Of a stretch of DNA of 64,000 nucleotides, positions 1 through 8,267 are shown piece after piece. The translations under genes were made by a program, and so were the position numbers. Location: assembly GCF_900129395.1 (NCBI RefSeq), contig NZ_FQVP01000006.1, positions 124,001 to 188,000 of the forward strand, written 5' to 3'. The notes beneath the pieces are model-generated. The model did not search any database. It was not told the origin of the DNA and worked only from the letters and a program-made list of their open reading frames with translations. Origin of the DNA: Pseudosulfitobacter pseudonitzschiae. GTDB taxonomy: Bacteria; Pseudomonadota; Alphaproteobacteria; Rhodobacterales; Rhodobacteraceae. How positions within the stretch are numbered: position 1 is the stretch's first letter; every line of letters begins with the position of its first letter.

Positions 1-780
1 GAACCCAAAGGCCCGCAGAAAATCCCCGGCATCGACCGTATCCTGGCCGTCGCCTCGGGCAAGGGCGGCGTGGGCAAATCCACCGTATCCGCCAACCTGG
101 CCTGCGCCCTGGCGCAACAGGGGCGGCGTGTCGGCCTGCTGGACGCCGATGTTTACGGCCCCAGCCAGCCGCGGATGCTGGGCGTGTCGGGGCGGCCCGC
201 CTCGCCCGATGGTAAGACGATCCTGCCGATGCGCAACCACGGTGTCACGATGATGTCCATCGGCCTGATGACCAACGAGGATCAGGCCGTGGTCTGGCGC
301 GGCCCGATGCTGATGGGCGCGCTGCAACAGATGATGACCCAGGTGCAATGGGGCGCGCTGGACGTGCTGATCGTCGACCTGCCCCCCGGCACCGGCGACG
401 TGCAGATGACGCTGGCGCAAAAGGCGCAGGTGGACGGGGCGATCATCGTCTCGACCCCGCAGGACGTGGCGCTGCTGGACGCGCGCAAGGGCATTGATAT
501 GTTCAACCAGCTCAAGGTGCCGATCATCGGCATGATCGAAAACATGTCCACGCACATCTGCACCAACTGCGGCCACGAGGAACATGTGTTCGGCCACGGC
601 GGCGTGGCGGCAGAAGCGGCCAAGATGGGCGTGCCCCTGCTGGCCGAGGTGCCGCTGGACCTGCAAATCCGTCTGGCCTCGGACGGCGGCGCGCCGATCA
701 CCGTCAGCCAGCCCGACAGCGCGCAGGCGGCCAGCTTTCAGGCCATCGCCCGCCAATTGATCGACGGCGGCCACGCATGA
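1..780 (+). CDS. mrp: Mrp/ApbC-type P-loop Fe-S carrier ATPase, 5' end missing
   Basis: The frame is open from the first base, so the gene begins upstream and 259 C-terminal residues are visible. Visible residues 20-27 are the deviant Walker A GKGGVGKS of the MinD/Mrp family. LLDADVYGPSQP and VDLPPGTGD follow, as in Mrp/NBP35 proteins. The CTNC pair is the CxxC motif that in this family bridges a labile [4Fe-4S] cluster between subunits. Known family role: cytosolic ATP-dependent scaffold or carrier delivering Fe-S clusters to apo-proteins. The GTG at 70 lies inside the Walker A motif and cannot be the true start. The stop overlaps the next start (ATGA), so the two are probably translationally coupled. 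Confidence 0.93.
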   Translation, partial: EPKGPQKIPGIDRILAVASGKGGVGKSTVSANLACALAQQGRRVGLLDADVYGPSQPRMLGVSGRPASPDGKTILPMRNHGVTMMSIGLMTNEDQAVVWRGPMLMGALQQMMTQVQWGALDVLIVDLPPGTGDVQMTLAQKAQVDGAIIVSTPQDVALLDARKGIDMFNQLKVPIIGMIENMSTHICTNCGHEEHVFGHGGVAAEAAKMGVPLLAEVPLDLQIRLASDGGAPITVSQPDSAQAASFQAIARQLIDGGHA

Positions 781-1493
781 CCGACACGCTGACCTTTCCG
801 CCGCTGCTGTGGGGCGAGGCCGTGGCGGCGGATGCGTTCGAGCACGCCGCCATGCGCGCCGCCATGGGCTGTGACGCAGGGCTGGTGGTCTATGCGCTGG
901 CCGGTCACGTGGTGCAGGCGGCATTGGTTTTTGCCCCCGAGGTGCCCTTGCGCGACGCCATGGCGATGCTGCCGCTGTGTGGCATCGGCTTTCAGAACGC
1001 ATTGGGCGCGCTGGCCCCGCCCGAGATTGCCGTGCATCTGGATTGGGATGGCGGCATTCGCATCAACAACGCGGCGTGCGGGCGGTTCCGCTGCATCGCG
1101 TCCACCACCGACCCCGAGGCGGTGCCCGACTGGCTGGTCGTGGGGTTCACCCTGCCGCTGTATCCGCTCGACGATCCCGACCTTGCCGAAACCGGCCTGC
1201 GCCCGGATCAGACCGCGCTTTATGCCGAAGGTTGCGCGGAGGTGTCCCCGCCCGCACTGGTCGAGGCATGGGCGCGCCACAGCCTGCACTGGATCAACCG
1301 CTGGGACGGCGAGGGCGCAGCCCCCCTGCACAGCGAATGGCGCGGGCTGGCTTACGGCATCGGCGAAGCGACCACCCAGGACGGCAAGACCGGCACCTAT
1401 CTTGGCGTCGACGAACGCTTTGGCCTGCTCTTGCGCGACGCCGACACCACCCACCTGATCCCGCTGACCGCTATATTGGAGCCCAGCCCGTGA
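777..1493 (+). CDS. Biotin/lipoate protein ligase-like protein (DUF4444 type)
   Basis: A 238-residue protein resembling the biotin/lipoate A/B ligase-like family that follows mrp in many Rhodobacterales. The N-terminal 190 residues look like the ligase fold (GFTLPLYP, SLHWINRW). The C-terminal 45 residues (EWRGLAYGIGEATTQDGKTG, then LGVDERFGLLLRD) resemble the small beta-barrel domain that ends BirA-type ligases, annotated as DUF4444. I do not see the glycine-rich GRGR biotin-adenylate loop of true BirA, so activity on biotin or lipoate is uncertain. Start and stop overlap both neighbours by 4 nt (ATGA and GTGA), indicating one operon. Confidence 0.75.
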   Translation: MTDTLTFPPLLWGEAVAADAFEHAAMRAAMGCDAGLVVYALAGHVVQAALVFAPEVPLRDAMAMLPLCGIGFQNALGALAPPEIAVHLDWDGGIRINNAACGRFRCIASTTDPEAVPDWLVVGFTLPLYPLDDPDLAETGLRPDQTALYAEGCAEVSPPALVEAWARHSLHWINRWDGEGAAPLHSEWRGLAYGIGEATTQDGKTGTYLGVDERFGLLLRDADTTHLIPLTAILEPSP

Positions 1494-1987
1494 CCCAGCC
1501 CGACCTGCGCAAACTTGCCCGCGCGATCCATTTCGACGAAAGCGACACGAACGTGTTTTCCAGCCCTGCGCGCACCGGGGAATGGTGCGTGTCGGGCGGG
1601 TTCGAGTTTTCGGACTGGACCGACGGCGACCTGACCGGCAAGGCGCGACAGGCCTTTGCCAACGGCTGGCTGGGGCTGGAAACCTTTGGCCGCGTGACAT
1701 TCGTCGCGGTGACGCAGGTAGAGCCGTCTGAGATTGCCACGCTGACCGACATGCTGGCGCAGCATTTCGTCACCTACTACGGCGCACCTGACGTGAACGC
1801 CGCCCGCCCCGTCGCCGCCGAGGAACTGGCGCAGATGATGGACATGTGCGCCGACCACGACGCCAACACCCTGCTGACCGTGGCGCGCGAACTGACCGAC
1901 GCGGGCGTGCGCGAAAGCTTTCGCGTGATCCAGCCACAGGATGCCGGGCTGGAACAGTTCGCCATTCACGGCGACCTGCCGGAATAG
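1490..1987 (+). CDS. Conserved small protein of unknown function (DUF6505-like)
   Basis: 165 residues starting at a GTG that overlaps the previous stop as GTGA; the same frame is open further upstream, but coupling makes this start the natural one. The protein is acidic with no signal peptide or membrane helix. It starts with LARAIHFDESDTNVF and contains FANGWLGLETFGRVTFVAVTQ. I associate this with a Rhodobacterales family of unknown function found after the ligase-like gene (DUF6505, from memory). The HFDESD...VF opening and acidic middle give no catalytic motif I can name. Gene position suggests a role with Fe-S or cofactor maturation, but that is only inference. Confidence 0.6.
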   Translation: MTQPDLRKLARAIHFDESDTNVFSSPARTGEWCVSGGFEFSDWTDGDLTGKARQAFANGWLGLETFGRVTFVAVTQVEPSEIATLTDMLAQHFVTYYGAPDVNAARPVAAEELAQMMDMCADHDANTLLTVARELTDAGVRESFRVIQPQDAGLEQFAIHGDLPE

Positions 1988-1993
1988 CGCCAC

Positions 1994-2015
1994 CGCGCCC
2001 CGTCACAGGGGCGCG
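1994..2015. terminator. Bidirectional terminator hairpin
   Basis: Perfect 8-bp stem CGCGCCCC / GGGGCGCG with a GTCACA loop lies between convergent stops at 1987 and 2035. There is no strong T-run, so it may act as a weak or Rho-assisted terminator for both directions. Confidence 0.65.
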
Positions 2016-2034
2016 ATGTGTCACGGATGCGGGG

Positions 2035-2847
2035 TTATTCCGCCGCCTTGGCGTTGAACACGAACAGCGTTTCGCCGTTGATCTTGTAATCGTTGATCAA
2101 CGTCGCAGCCCGTTCCGACACCAGCCACGCCTCAAGCTTGCCCGCCAGTTCGGTTTTGACATGGGCGTGCTTTTCAGGGTTCACGGGCAGATAGGCGTAT
2201 TGGTTGAACAGCACCGGATCGCCCGCATACAGCAGTTCCAGATCGCCCTTGTTGCCAAAGTTCAGCCAGCTTGCGCGGTCCGACATGATATAGGCCGGAA
2301 TGCCCGACGCGGTGTTCAGCGCGGCCCCCATGCCGGCACCGACGGCCTTGTACCAGTCACCAAACCCCGTGGAGTCCAGACCCGCCGCTTTCCACAGCGA
2401 CAGCTCTTTCTTGTGCGTCCCGCTGTCATCGCCACGGCTGACGAAAGGCGCCTCGGCCTCGGCAATCGACGTCAGCGCGGTGGCGGCAGCATCGGCATCC
2501 TTGATGCCAGCGGGGTCGGCCTTGGGGCCGATGAACACGAAATCATTGTACATAATCTCGGTGCGATGTGTACCAAACCCGCCCTCGACGAACGCTTCTT
2601 CGGCCTTGCGCGAATGGACCAGAATGGCGTCAACGTCGCCCGCCTCGCCCAGTTTGATCGCCTGTCCGGTGCCGACGACCAGCAACTGAACCTCCAGGTC
2701 CAGATCCTTCTTGATCTCGGGCAACAGCACCTCGGCCAGTCCCGAGTTGTTGAACGACGTCGTCACCGCCATTTTCATCACGTCCGTCGCCTGTGCAGCG
2801 GTGCCGATGGCCAGCGCCGCCAGCGTCAATGCAAACCGTTTCATCAT
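2035..2847 (-). CDS. tupA: Tungstate ABC transporter substrate-binding protein
   Basis: 270 residues with a Sec signal peptide of about 20 residues (MMKRFALTLAALAIGTAAQA). The mature protein begins with VTTSFNNSGL, which matches the TTTS-type oxyanion-binding motif of TupA. RGDDSGTHKKE and ASGIPAYIMSDRASW are further family signatures. In the periplasm TupA binds tungstate with high selectivity and delivers it to TupB. It is the last gene of the operon; its ATG overlaps the tupC stop as ATGA. Molybdate or another oxyanion cannot be fully excluded from sequence, but the family assignment is strong. Confidence 0.9.
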   Translation of the reverse strand: MMKRFALTLAALAIGTAAQATDVMKMAVTTSFNNSGLAEVLLPEIKKDLDLEVQLLVVGTGQAIKLGEAGDVDAILVHSRKAEEAFVEGGFGTHRTEIMYNDFVFIGPKADPAGIKDADAAATALTSIAEAEAPFVSRGDDSGTHKKELSLWKAAGLDSTGFGDWYKAVGAGMGAALNTASGIPAYIMSDRASWLNFGNKGDLELLYAGDPVLFNQYAYLPVNPEKHAHVKTELAGKLEAWLVSERAATLINDYKINGETLFVFNAKAAE

Positions 2848-3557
2848 TCGACTATGTCTCCTCTTAGAAAGGCCCGCGCCTGTGGCGTTTCGGGCCGGTT
2901 GAAAAATGTCTCTGCCGGGCCGCTTTCATGGATGCGCCCGCCCAGCAGGAACAGCACCTGGTCCGCCAGCCGCCGTGCCTGCCCCATGTCGTGCGTGGAC
3001 AGGATCAGCCGCGTGCCGGTGGATTTCGCATGTGTCAGAATCTCTTCGATCTCGCGGGTGGCGCGGCCATCCAGCGCGGCACAGGGTTCGTCCAGAAACA
3101 GCACTTTAGGCTCTGAAATCAGCGCCCGCGCCAGCGCCAGCTTTTGCTGCTCGCCCCCCGACAGGACGGGGGCGGCACGGTCCAGCATATCCGCCAGCCC
3201 CACCCGCGCGGCCCAGTCGCGCGCACGGTCGCGGGCTTGCGCCAAGGGCACCCCGCGCAGGCGCAGCGGATAGATCAGGTTCTGCAACACCGTGCGCCGC
3301 AGCATCACGGGCCGCTGGAACACAAACCCCTGATGGTGGCGCGCCTCGTCCGTCGGACAGGCCCAGTTGATCTGTCCCGCCGACAGCCGCGCGGTGCCGT
3401 GCAGCAGCCGCAGCAATGTCGTCTTGCCGGCACCGTTCGGCCCGACCACCACACAGGCGCCGGTTCCGTCCAGCGTCAGGTCGATCGGCCCCACCAGAAC
3501 CTGCCCGCGCCTGCGGCTTTCGATGCCCTTGGCCGTCATCGGGAACAGTTGCATCAC
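2844..3557 (-). CDS. tupC: Tungstate ABC transporter ATP-binding protein
   Basis: 237 residues. Walker A GPNGAGKT, signature LSGGEQQKLALARAL and Walker B VLFLDEPCAALD are intact, followed by the H-loop STHD. The protein is short and lacks the C-terminal Mop regulatory domain of ModC-type ATPases, as expected for TupC. It is coupled on both sides: its start overlaps the tupB stop and its stop overlaps the tupA start by 4 nt. It powers tungstate import across the inner membrane. Confidence 0.88.
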   Translation of the reverse strand: MMQLFPMTAKGIESRRRGQVLVGPIDLTLDGTGACVVVGPNGAGKTTLLRLLHGTARLSAGQINWACPTDEARHHQGFVFQRPVMLRRTVLQNLIYPLRLRGVPLAQARDRARDWAARVGLADMLDRAAPVLSGGEQQKLALARALISEPKVLFLDEPCAALDGRATREIEEILTHAKSTGTRLILSTHDMGQARRLADQVLFLLGGRIHESGPAETFFNRPETPQARAFLRGDIVE

Positions 3558-4258
3558 CAGCCCCCCTCGCGTTCGGTCCGGCCCAGCCAGTGGATCGCCA
3601 GATTGACCGCCACCGCCAGCCCGATCAGCACAAAGCCCAGGGCCAGCGCCAGCGCGAATTCACCCTTGCCGGTTTCCAGCGCAATCGCCGTGGTCAGCAC
3701 CCGCGTGGCGTGGTCGATGTTGCCGCCCACGATCATGATCGCGCCCACCTCGCCAATCGCGCGGCCAAATCCGGCCAGCGCGGCGGTCAGCAAGGCGCGG
3801 CGGCAATCCCACAGAAGCGTGCGGATCTTTTGCCCCTGCGTGACGTTCATCGAGATCAGAAGATCATGATATTCCTGCCAAAGATCGCGGATCGACTGGT
3901 GCGCAATCGACGCGATCAGCGGCACGATGATGATGGTCTGGGCGATGATCATCGCCGTGGGCGTGAACAACAGCCCCATGACCCCCAACGGACCGGACCG
4001 CGACAGAAACACGTAAACGACCAGCCCCACCACCACCGGCGGCAGCCCCATCAGCGCGTTCAGGATGGCAATGACAAACCGCCGTGCACGGAACCGTTTC
4101 ACCGCGACAAAGGCGGCCAGCGGCAGGGCGATGACACAGGCCACGGCCAGCGCGCTGAGCGTCACCCGGAGGGACCGCAGCGCGATCTCGACCAGCTCGG
4201 CGTCCAGCGTCACGACCAGCCAGAACGCTTGCGCCAGACCGCTCCATAAATCGACCAT
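3554..4258 (-). CDS. tupB: Tungstate ABC transporter permease
   Basis: 234 residues with about five or six hydrophobic segments. The EAA-loop region AIGEVGAIMIVGGNIDHATR is typical of TupB/ModB-class permeases. It is the first gene of a B-C-A operon, whereas the usual order is A-B-C. The start is the ATG at 4258. The upstream region 4259-4440 carries repeated GGACA/TGTCC palindromes likely to control the operon (separate entry). Imported tungstate would serve tungsten enzymes such as W-formate dehydrogenases or aldehyde oxidoreductases, none of which is in this window. Confidence 0.88.
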   Translation of the reverse strand: MVDLWSGLAQAFWLVVTLDAELVEIALRSLRVTLSALAVACVIALPLAAFVAVKRFRARRFVIAILNALMGLPPVVVGLVVYVFLSRSGPLGVMGLLFTPTAMIIAQTIIIVPLIASIAHQSIRDLWQEYHDLLISMNVTQGQKIRTLLWDCRRALLTAALAGFGRAIGEVGAIMIVGGNIDHATRVLTTAIALETGKGEFALALALGFVLIGLAVAVNLAIHWLGRTEREGGW

Positions 4259-4321
4259 GCGAGACTGGCCCCCTCCCCCCGCAGTTGGGCGGGCCCAACC
4301 GTATTCGCGTGCAGAGTGTCA

Positions 4322-4385
4322 GGACATTTTGTCCAAGGCCAGCCCCGTGAGACACGATTGTCCCTGTCGCGGACAAGCTGTCCGC
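4322..4385. promoter_or_regulatory. Repeated GGACA-N3-TGTCC palindromes upstream of tupBCA
   Basis: Two palindromes of one design stand upstream of tupB: GGACATTTTGTCC at 4322-4334 and GCGGACAAGCTGTCCGC at 4369-4385 (7-bp perfect arms). Their centres are 49 bp apart. Between them lies another TGTCC (4359-4363), and a spread pair (GGACA 4413-4417, TGTCC 4434-4438) follows. The spacing and repetition suggest operators for a dimeric regulator. No candidate regulator gene is adjacent. Confidence 0.5.
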
Positions 4386-4440
4386 AGATTTTCATACGCC
4401 TTGCAGGTGGCTGGACAATTTGACCGCGCGGCCTGTCCGC

Positions 4441-5247
4441 TCAGCTTTCGGGACGCACCCGCGCGCCGGTCTTGTCGGCAAAAGCTTCGAGCCGCGCACG
4501 TGCTGCCGGTTGCGTGTTGACGATCCCCGCAACCACAGATTCGGCATAGGCGCCGTCCATCGCGGACATGTTGTTGATGTGGCTGATCGCCGAGCAAATG
4601 GCAAAATTGGTCAACGGCAGGTTTGCTGCCGCCTTGTCCGCAAGCGCGATGGCCTTGTCCAGGCTGGACCCGTCGACCAGATATTGCGCAAGGCCAAGAT
4701 CTACCGCCTCTTGGCCCTGATAGACGCGGCCGGTCAGAACCATGTCGATCATCCGCGCCTTGCCGATCAGGTCGCTGACGCGGATCGTGGCACCGCCGCC
4801 GGTGAAAATGCCGCGCTGGCCTTCGGGCAGGGCGAAATAGGTGGACGCGTCGGCCACCCGCACATGGGCCGCACTGGCCAGTTCCAGACCGCCACCGACA
4901 ACGGCCCCTTTCAACGCCGCAATCACCGGAACACCGCCGTATTCCATCTTGTTGAACGCCTCGTGCCAGCGCAGGCAGACGTGCATGAACTCATCGGGGC
5001 TGCGGTCGGCCTTCCAGTGTTCGATCAGGTCCAGACCGGCGCAAAAGTGGTCACCGGACCCGGCCAGCACGACGGCCCGCACGCCATTGCGATGGGCCGA
5101 GCTGAAAAACCGCACCAGCTCGTCAATGGTCGCCACGTCCAGCGCATTGCGCTTGTCTGCGCGGTCCAGTGTCACGATCACCACACCATTGTCGCGCAGC
5201 GCGATGTCCAGGTTGGTGTAATCGTCGAAATGCGAAGCGTCGAGCAT
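4441..5247 (-). CDS. Enoyl-CoA hydratase/isomerase family protein
   Basis: 268 residues, crotonase fold. The oxyanion-hole segments [12 protein letters not shown] and [17 protein letters not shown] are present. The first catalytic-type Glu is in GGGLELA and the second in [13 protein letters not shown]. These support hydration or isomerisation of an enoyl-CoA in the cytoplasm. It stands alone on the minus strand, with about 180 bp to the next gene upstream, so its pathway is not shown by neighbours. The C-terminus ([19 protein letters not shown]) is ordinary. The substrate is unknown. Confidence 0.85.
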   Translation of the reverse strand: MLDASHFDDYTNLDIALRDNGVVIVTLDRADKRNALDVATIDELVRFFSSAHRNGVRAVVLAGSGDHFCAGLDLIEHWKADRSPDEFMHVCLRWHEAFNKMEYGGVPVIAALKGAVVGGGLELASAAHVRVADASTYFALPEGQRGIFTGGGATIRVSDLIGKARMIDMVLTGRVYQGQEAVDLGLAQYLVDGSSLDKAIALADKAAANLPLTNFAICSAISHINNMSAMDGAYAESVVAGIVNTQPAARARLEAFADKTGARVRPES

Positions 5248-5428
5248 GGCAAAGTCCTTTTTGGTTGAACGGGGCCGCGATCAAAGACCGGCCTATGCGT
5301 GCGCAAAGCCCCGTTTGAAGAGGTCAGGACGACAGATATGCCCAATGAAACAGTCAAACAATCTGAAAGTCCGCCTTGATCCGTGACGGCGCGTCAGTTT
5401 GGCCGACGGGTGCCTTTCGGCATTGTCA

Positions 5429-6499
5429 TCAAGAGAAATAGCCCGTGTCGCCCCCGGCCTTGGCAAGGGCTGAAATCTCGCTTTCGCTGCTCGCGAAGGA
5501 GGTCACGAAACGCACCAGAGCCTCGTGCTCCAAGTCAATTTTGTCGGGCAGGATCGCGTCGGCGTACCATTCGGCAAAACCAATGCCTGCCGCAGCCAGT
5601 TGCGCGCAGACCGCGCGAGGCAGCACCGCAAAGACCTCGTTGGCCTGTGGTGGCATGGCGATCCGGGCCCCGTTGATCGCGGCCAGGGTCATTGCCAAAA
5701 CCTGTGCCCGCGCATTCGCGTGACGTGCAAGATCCAGCCAGTGGTCATCGTGCAGCCATGCATTGAATTGCGCGCCCAGAAAGCGGCCCTTGGACAACAG
5801 ATGACCGCTGCGCTTCATGCGGTCGGGAAAGCCGCGCGCCAGTGTCTTGTCAAAGAATATAACGGCCTCGGCGGCCATCGCCCCGTTCTTGGTTGCCCCC
5901 AGGCACAGCACATCGACCCCTGCGCGCGCAGAAATGTCAGCCGGATGACAGCCCAGATGCACCACGGCGTTGGCAAAACGGGCACCATCCATGTGAACGC
6001 GCAGCCCCGCATCCTGCGCAACGCCGCATAGGGCGTGCACTTCGGCGGGCGTATAGACCTGGCCGTTCTCGCTGGATTGCGCGATCGACAGGATCTGGGG
6101 GCGGATATTGTGCGGTCTGTCGTCGGGCATGGCGCGAAGGTGGGCGGCGACAGTATCCACGTCCAGCCGCGTGGCAAAGGGGGCGACAGGCATCAGGCGC
6201 ATGCCACCTGTCAAAAGCTCGGGCGCGGTCGATTCATCGCGCAGCACATGCGCCTGATGATGGCACAGGATCGCCCCCCACGGATCGCCAAGCGCAGACA
6301 GGGCCAGGCAGTTTGCCGCCGTGCCCGAAGTGACAAAATAGGCAACAAGGTCGCAATCAAACACCTCGCGCAACTTGTCTTCTGCCTGCTTTGTGGCTTC
6401 ATCTGTGCCGTAGGATGCGCCCTTTTGGCTGAATTCGTGCAACAGGGCTTGCAGCACGGCTGGCGATGCGCCGGATTGATTGTCGCTGCCAAAACTCAT
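5429..6499 (-). CDS. ltaE: Low-specificity L-threonine aldolase family PLP enzyme
   Basis: 356 residues, fold type I PLP enzyme. The opening SFGSDNQSGASP and the YGTDEATKQAEDKLREVF block match the bacterial low-specificity threonine aldolases. K204 in LGATKNGAM is the Schiff-base lysine, H81 in CHHQAHVLRDES stacks on the cofactor in the family, and D171 in HMDGARFANA binds the pyridine nitrogen. The reaction is threonine (or another beta-hydroxy amino acid) to glycine plus an aldehyde. It is divergent from the DauR-like regulator, with a good minus-strand promoter in between. The neighbouring aldehyde dehydrogenase and dehydratase suggest a shared pathway for hydroxy-amino acids or amines. 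Confidence 0.85.
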   Translation of the reverse strand: MSFGSDNQSGASPAVLQALLHEFSQKGASYGTDEATKQAEDKLREVFDCDLVAYFVTSGTAANCLALSALGDPWGAILCHHQAHVLRDESTAPELLTGGMRLMPVAPFATRLDVDTVAAHLRAMPDDRPHNIRPQILSIAQSSENGQVYTPAEVHALCGVAQDAGLRVHMDGARFANAVVHLGCHPADISARAGVDVLCLGATKNGAMAAEAVIFFDKTLARGFPDRMKRSGHLLSKGRFLGAQFNAWLHDDHWLDLARHANARAQVLAMTLAAINGARIAMPPQANEVFAVLPRAVCAQLAAAGIGFAEWYADAILPDKIDLEHEALVRFVTSFASSESEISALAKAGGDTGYFS

Positions 6500-6537
6500 G
6501 ACGGTCTGCTGCCTCCCTGCAGGTGCGTTGCGTCGTG

Positions 6538-6573
6538 ATTATACTAAATGAGCAGTGTTGACAATTTGTATAG
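6538..6573 (-). promoter_or_regulatory. Promoter and putative operator between ltaE and the DauR-like gene
   Basis: On the minus strand TTGTCA (6559-6564) and a perfect TATAAT (6538-6543) are 15 bp apart and would drive ltaE. A TATAC half-site (6540-6544) and TTGTATAG (6566-6573) flank or overlap the promoter. The same elements, with the same 15-bp spacing, recur at 11934-11960, pointing to a common regulator. Confidence 0.6.
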
Positions 6574-6591
6574 AAAGGATAGGTTGGACCC

Positions 6592-7230
6592 ATGCGAAAA
6601 ATCTTCAGAAACTATGTTCCCATCGCCGACAGCCTTGCAGCTTTGCTGAGCCCACATGCAGAGGTGGTTCTGCATGATCTGGAAACAGACACGGTGGCCT
6701 ATATCGTCAATCCGATCTCGGGCCGCAAAGTTGGTGATCCGTCCGAAACGGCGATGGATGAAAATATCTCGCTCGATCTTGATGTGATGGGACCATATCC
6801 CAAGGTCAGCCGCGATCTGCACCGGATGAAATCGACAACCGCCGTTTTGCGGGACGAAAACGGTGCAGCGGCGGGGCTGTTTTGCGTGAACCTTGATGTC
6901 TCGCGCTTTGATGCCGCTGCCGAGATGTTGCAATCCCTGATCGGGATACCGGAACAGGCGGACCAACCGTCGGTCCTGTTCGAAACCGACTGGCGCGAGC
7001 AGATCAACACGCGCATCTATGATTTCTTGCGGGAACGGCGCACCTCGCTCGAGGCGATGACCCGCGACGAGCGCACGGAAATGATCCAGGCGCTGGATGC
7101 CAACGGCGCGTTCAGCATCCGCAATTCACCGACCTATGTTTCGCAGCTGTTGGGGATCTCGCGGGCGACCCTGTACAAGGCGATGCGCCCTGCCCGCGAC
7201 AAGTCCAACGATCTGGGAAGCGGCCTGTGA
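6592..7230 (+). CDS. YheO/DauR-family transcriptional regulator
   Basis: 212 residues. The N-terminal 120 residues form a YheO-like PAS domain (LSPHAEVVLHDLETD, AAGLFCVNLDVSRFD). The C-terminal 60 residues are the HTH_22 DNA-binding domain (SPTYVSQLLGISRATLYKAM). This family includes DauR, the repressor of D-arginine catabolism in Pseudomonas, so a basic amino acid or derived amine is a plausible ligand. It overlaps the downstream dehydratase gene (GTGA), so it is autoregulated if the operon is regulated. It probably controls both divergent promoter regions of this module; that is inference from the shared motif. Confidence 0.82.
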   Translation: MRKIFRNYVPIADSLAALLSPHAEVVLHDLETDTVAYIVNPISGRKVGDPSETAMDENISLDLDVMGPYPKVSRDLHRMKSTTAVLRDENGAAAGLFCVNLDVSRFDAAAEMLQSLIGIPEQADQPSVLFETDWREQINTRIYDFLRERRTSLEAMTRDERTEMIQALDANGAFSIRNSPTYVSQLLGISRATLYKAMRPARDKSNDLGSGL

Positions 7231-8243
7231 CACCCCGTTTGGTCTGGTCCGTTGCGCAAGACGACGCGGCACAACAGGCCGCCCGTGTCCTGCGCAATGA
7301 CCATGGCCGTGCGGCCAGCCTGCTGCCGGCGGATGTCCGGGACTCGACCACCATCACCGCCACGATCAACGGCGCAGGGCCGCTGTTGCTGAAACTGGAA
7401 AACCTGCTGCCAACCGGGTCGTTCAAGGTGCGCGGTGCGATGACGACCGTGCAGGGCATCCCCGGTGTCCTGCCGGCGGTGCAGGGCGAGGTTTTCACCG
7501 CCTCATCGGGCAATCACGGGCTGGCGGTCGCCTATGCGGCGGCGCGCAATGGCCTGTCCGCAACCGTGGTTCTGCCCGAGGATGTGTCGCTGGCCAAATA
7601 CGAAGTGGTGCGCCAGATCGCGACGCGCACCATCGTCTACGGCGCGGATTGCCTGAGTGCCGAGCGTCATGCGGCAAGCCTCGCCGCGCGCAACGGGGCC
7701 ACGTATATTTCCCCCTACAACCACCTTGGCGTGCTGCTGGGCCATGCGACGATCGCGGCAGAGATCGTCCGGGACTATCCCGATGTTACGGATGTGTTTG
7801 TCTCGGTCGGCGGCGGCGGGCTGTATTCCGCGCTGGCCGTGGTGTTGCAGCACCTGCGGCCTGATATCCGCCTGCACGCCTGCTTTCCGCAGAATTCCGC
7901 GCCGCTCTACTGGCGCAAGGTGCCTGACGCCCTGCGCGCCCATGCGCCGACCCTTGCCAGCGCCGTGGCGGGCGAGATTGACCCCGATAGCATCACGATA
8001 CCGCTGTCGCTGGACCGTCTGACCAGCGCCGTTACTTGCACCGAGGCCCAGATCGCAACCGCGATGAAACACCTGATGGCCGATTGCGGGCAGCGGGTCG
8101 AAGGGGCCGCCGCGCTGGCCGTCGCCGGATGGCAAAAGCTGTCGCAGACCCAAGTCATGCCGCGCCCGCTTGCCGTGGTGTGCGGCGGAAACATCACCGA
8201 AAGCCGCCACGCGAAAGCGCTGGGGCAGATCACCACGCCCTAG
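7227..8243 (+). CDS. Threonine dehydratase-like PLP enzyme (fold type II)
   Basis: 338 residues. K67 in TGSFKVRGA is the PLP lysine, SSGNHG binds the substrate carboxylate, and SVGGGGLYSA is the phosphate-binding glycine loop. There is no C-terminal ACT regulatory domain, so it is a catabolic-type enzyme. The family deaminates serine, threonine, hydroxyaspartate or diamino acids to oxo acids plus ammonia, and includes EutB of hydroxyectoine use. The start is a GTG overlapping the regulator's stop. Substrate specificity cannot be read from the sequence; the context favours a hydroxylated or amino-substituted amino acid. Confidence 0.8.
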   Translation: MTPRLVWSVAQDDAAQQAARVLRNDHGRAASLLPADVRDSTTITATINGAGPLLLKLENLLPTGSFKVRGAMTTVQGIPGVLPAVQGEVFTASSGNHGLAVAYAAARNGLSATVVLPEDVSLAKYEVVRQIATRTIVYGADCLSAERHAASLAARNGATYISPYNHLGVLLGHATIAAEIVRDYPDVTDVFVSVGGGGLYSALAVVLQHLRPDIRLHACFPQNSAPLYWRKVPDALRAHAPTLASAVAGEIDPDSITIPLSLDRLTSAVTCTEAQIATAMKHLMADCGQRVEGAAALAVAGWQKLSQTQVMPRPLAVVCGGNITESRHAKALGQITTP

Positions 8244-8267
8244 CGCGCAGCCCCTCAGGAGAGCCGG

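Noticed and set aside
4259-4440. The tup upstream palindromes as a LexA or ferric-uptake operator
   Set aside because: Alphaproteobacterial LexA sites are GTTC/GAAC-type direct repeats and Fur boxes are AT-rich; neither fits GGACA-N3-TGTCC.
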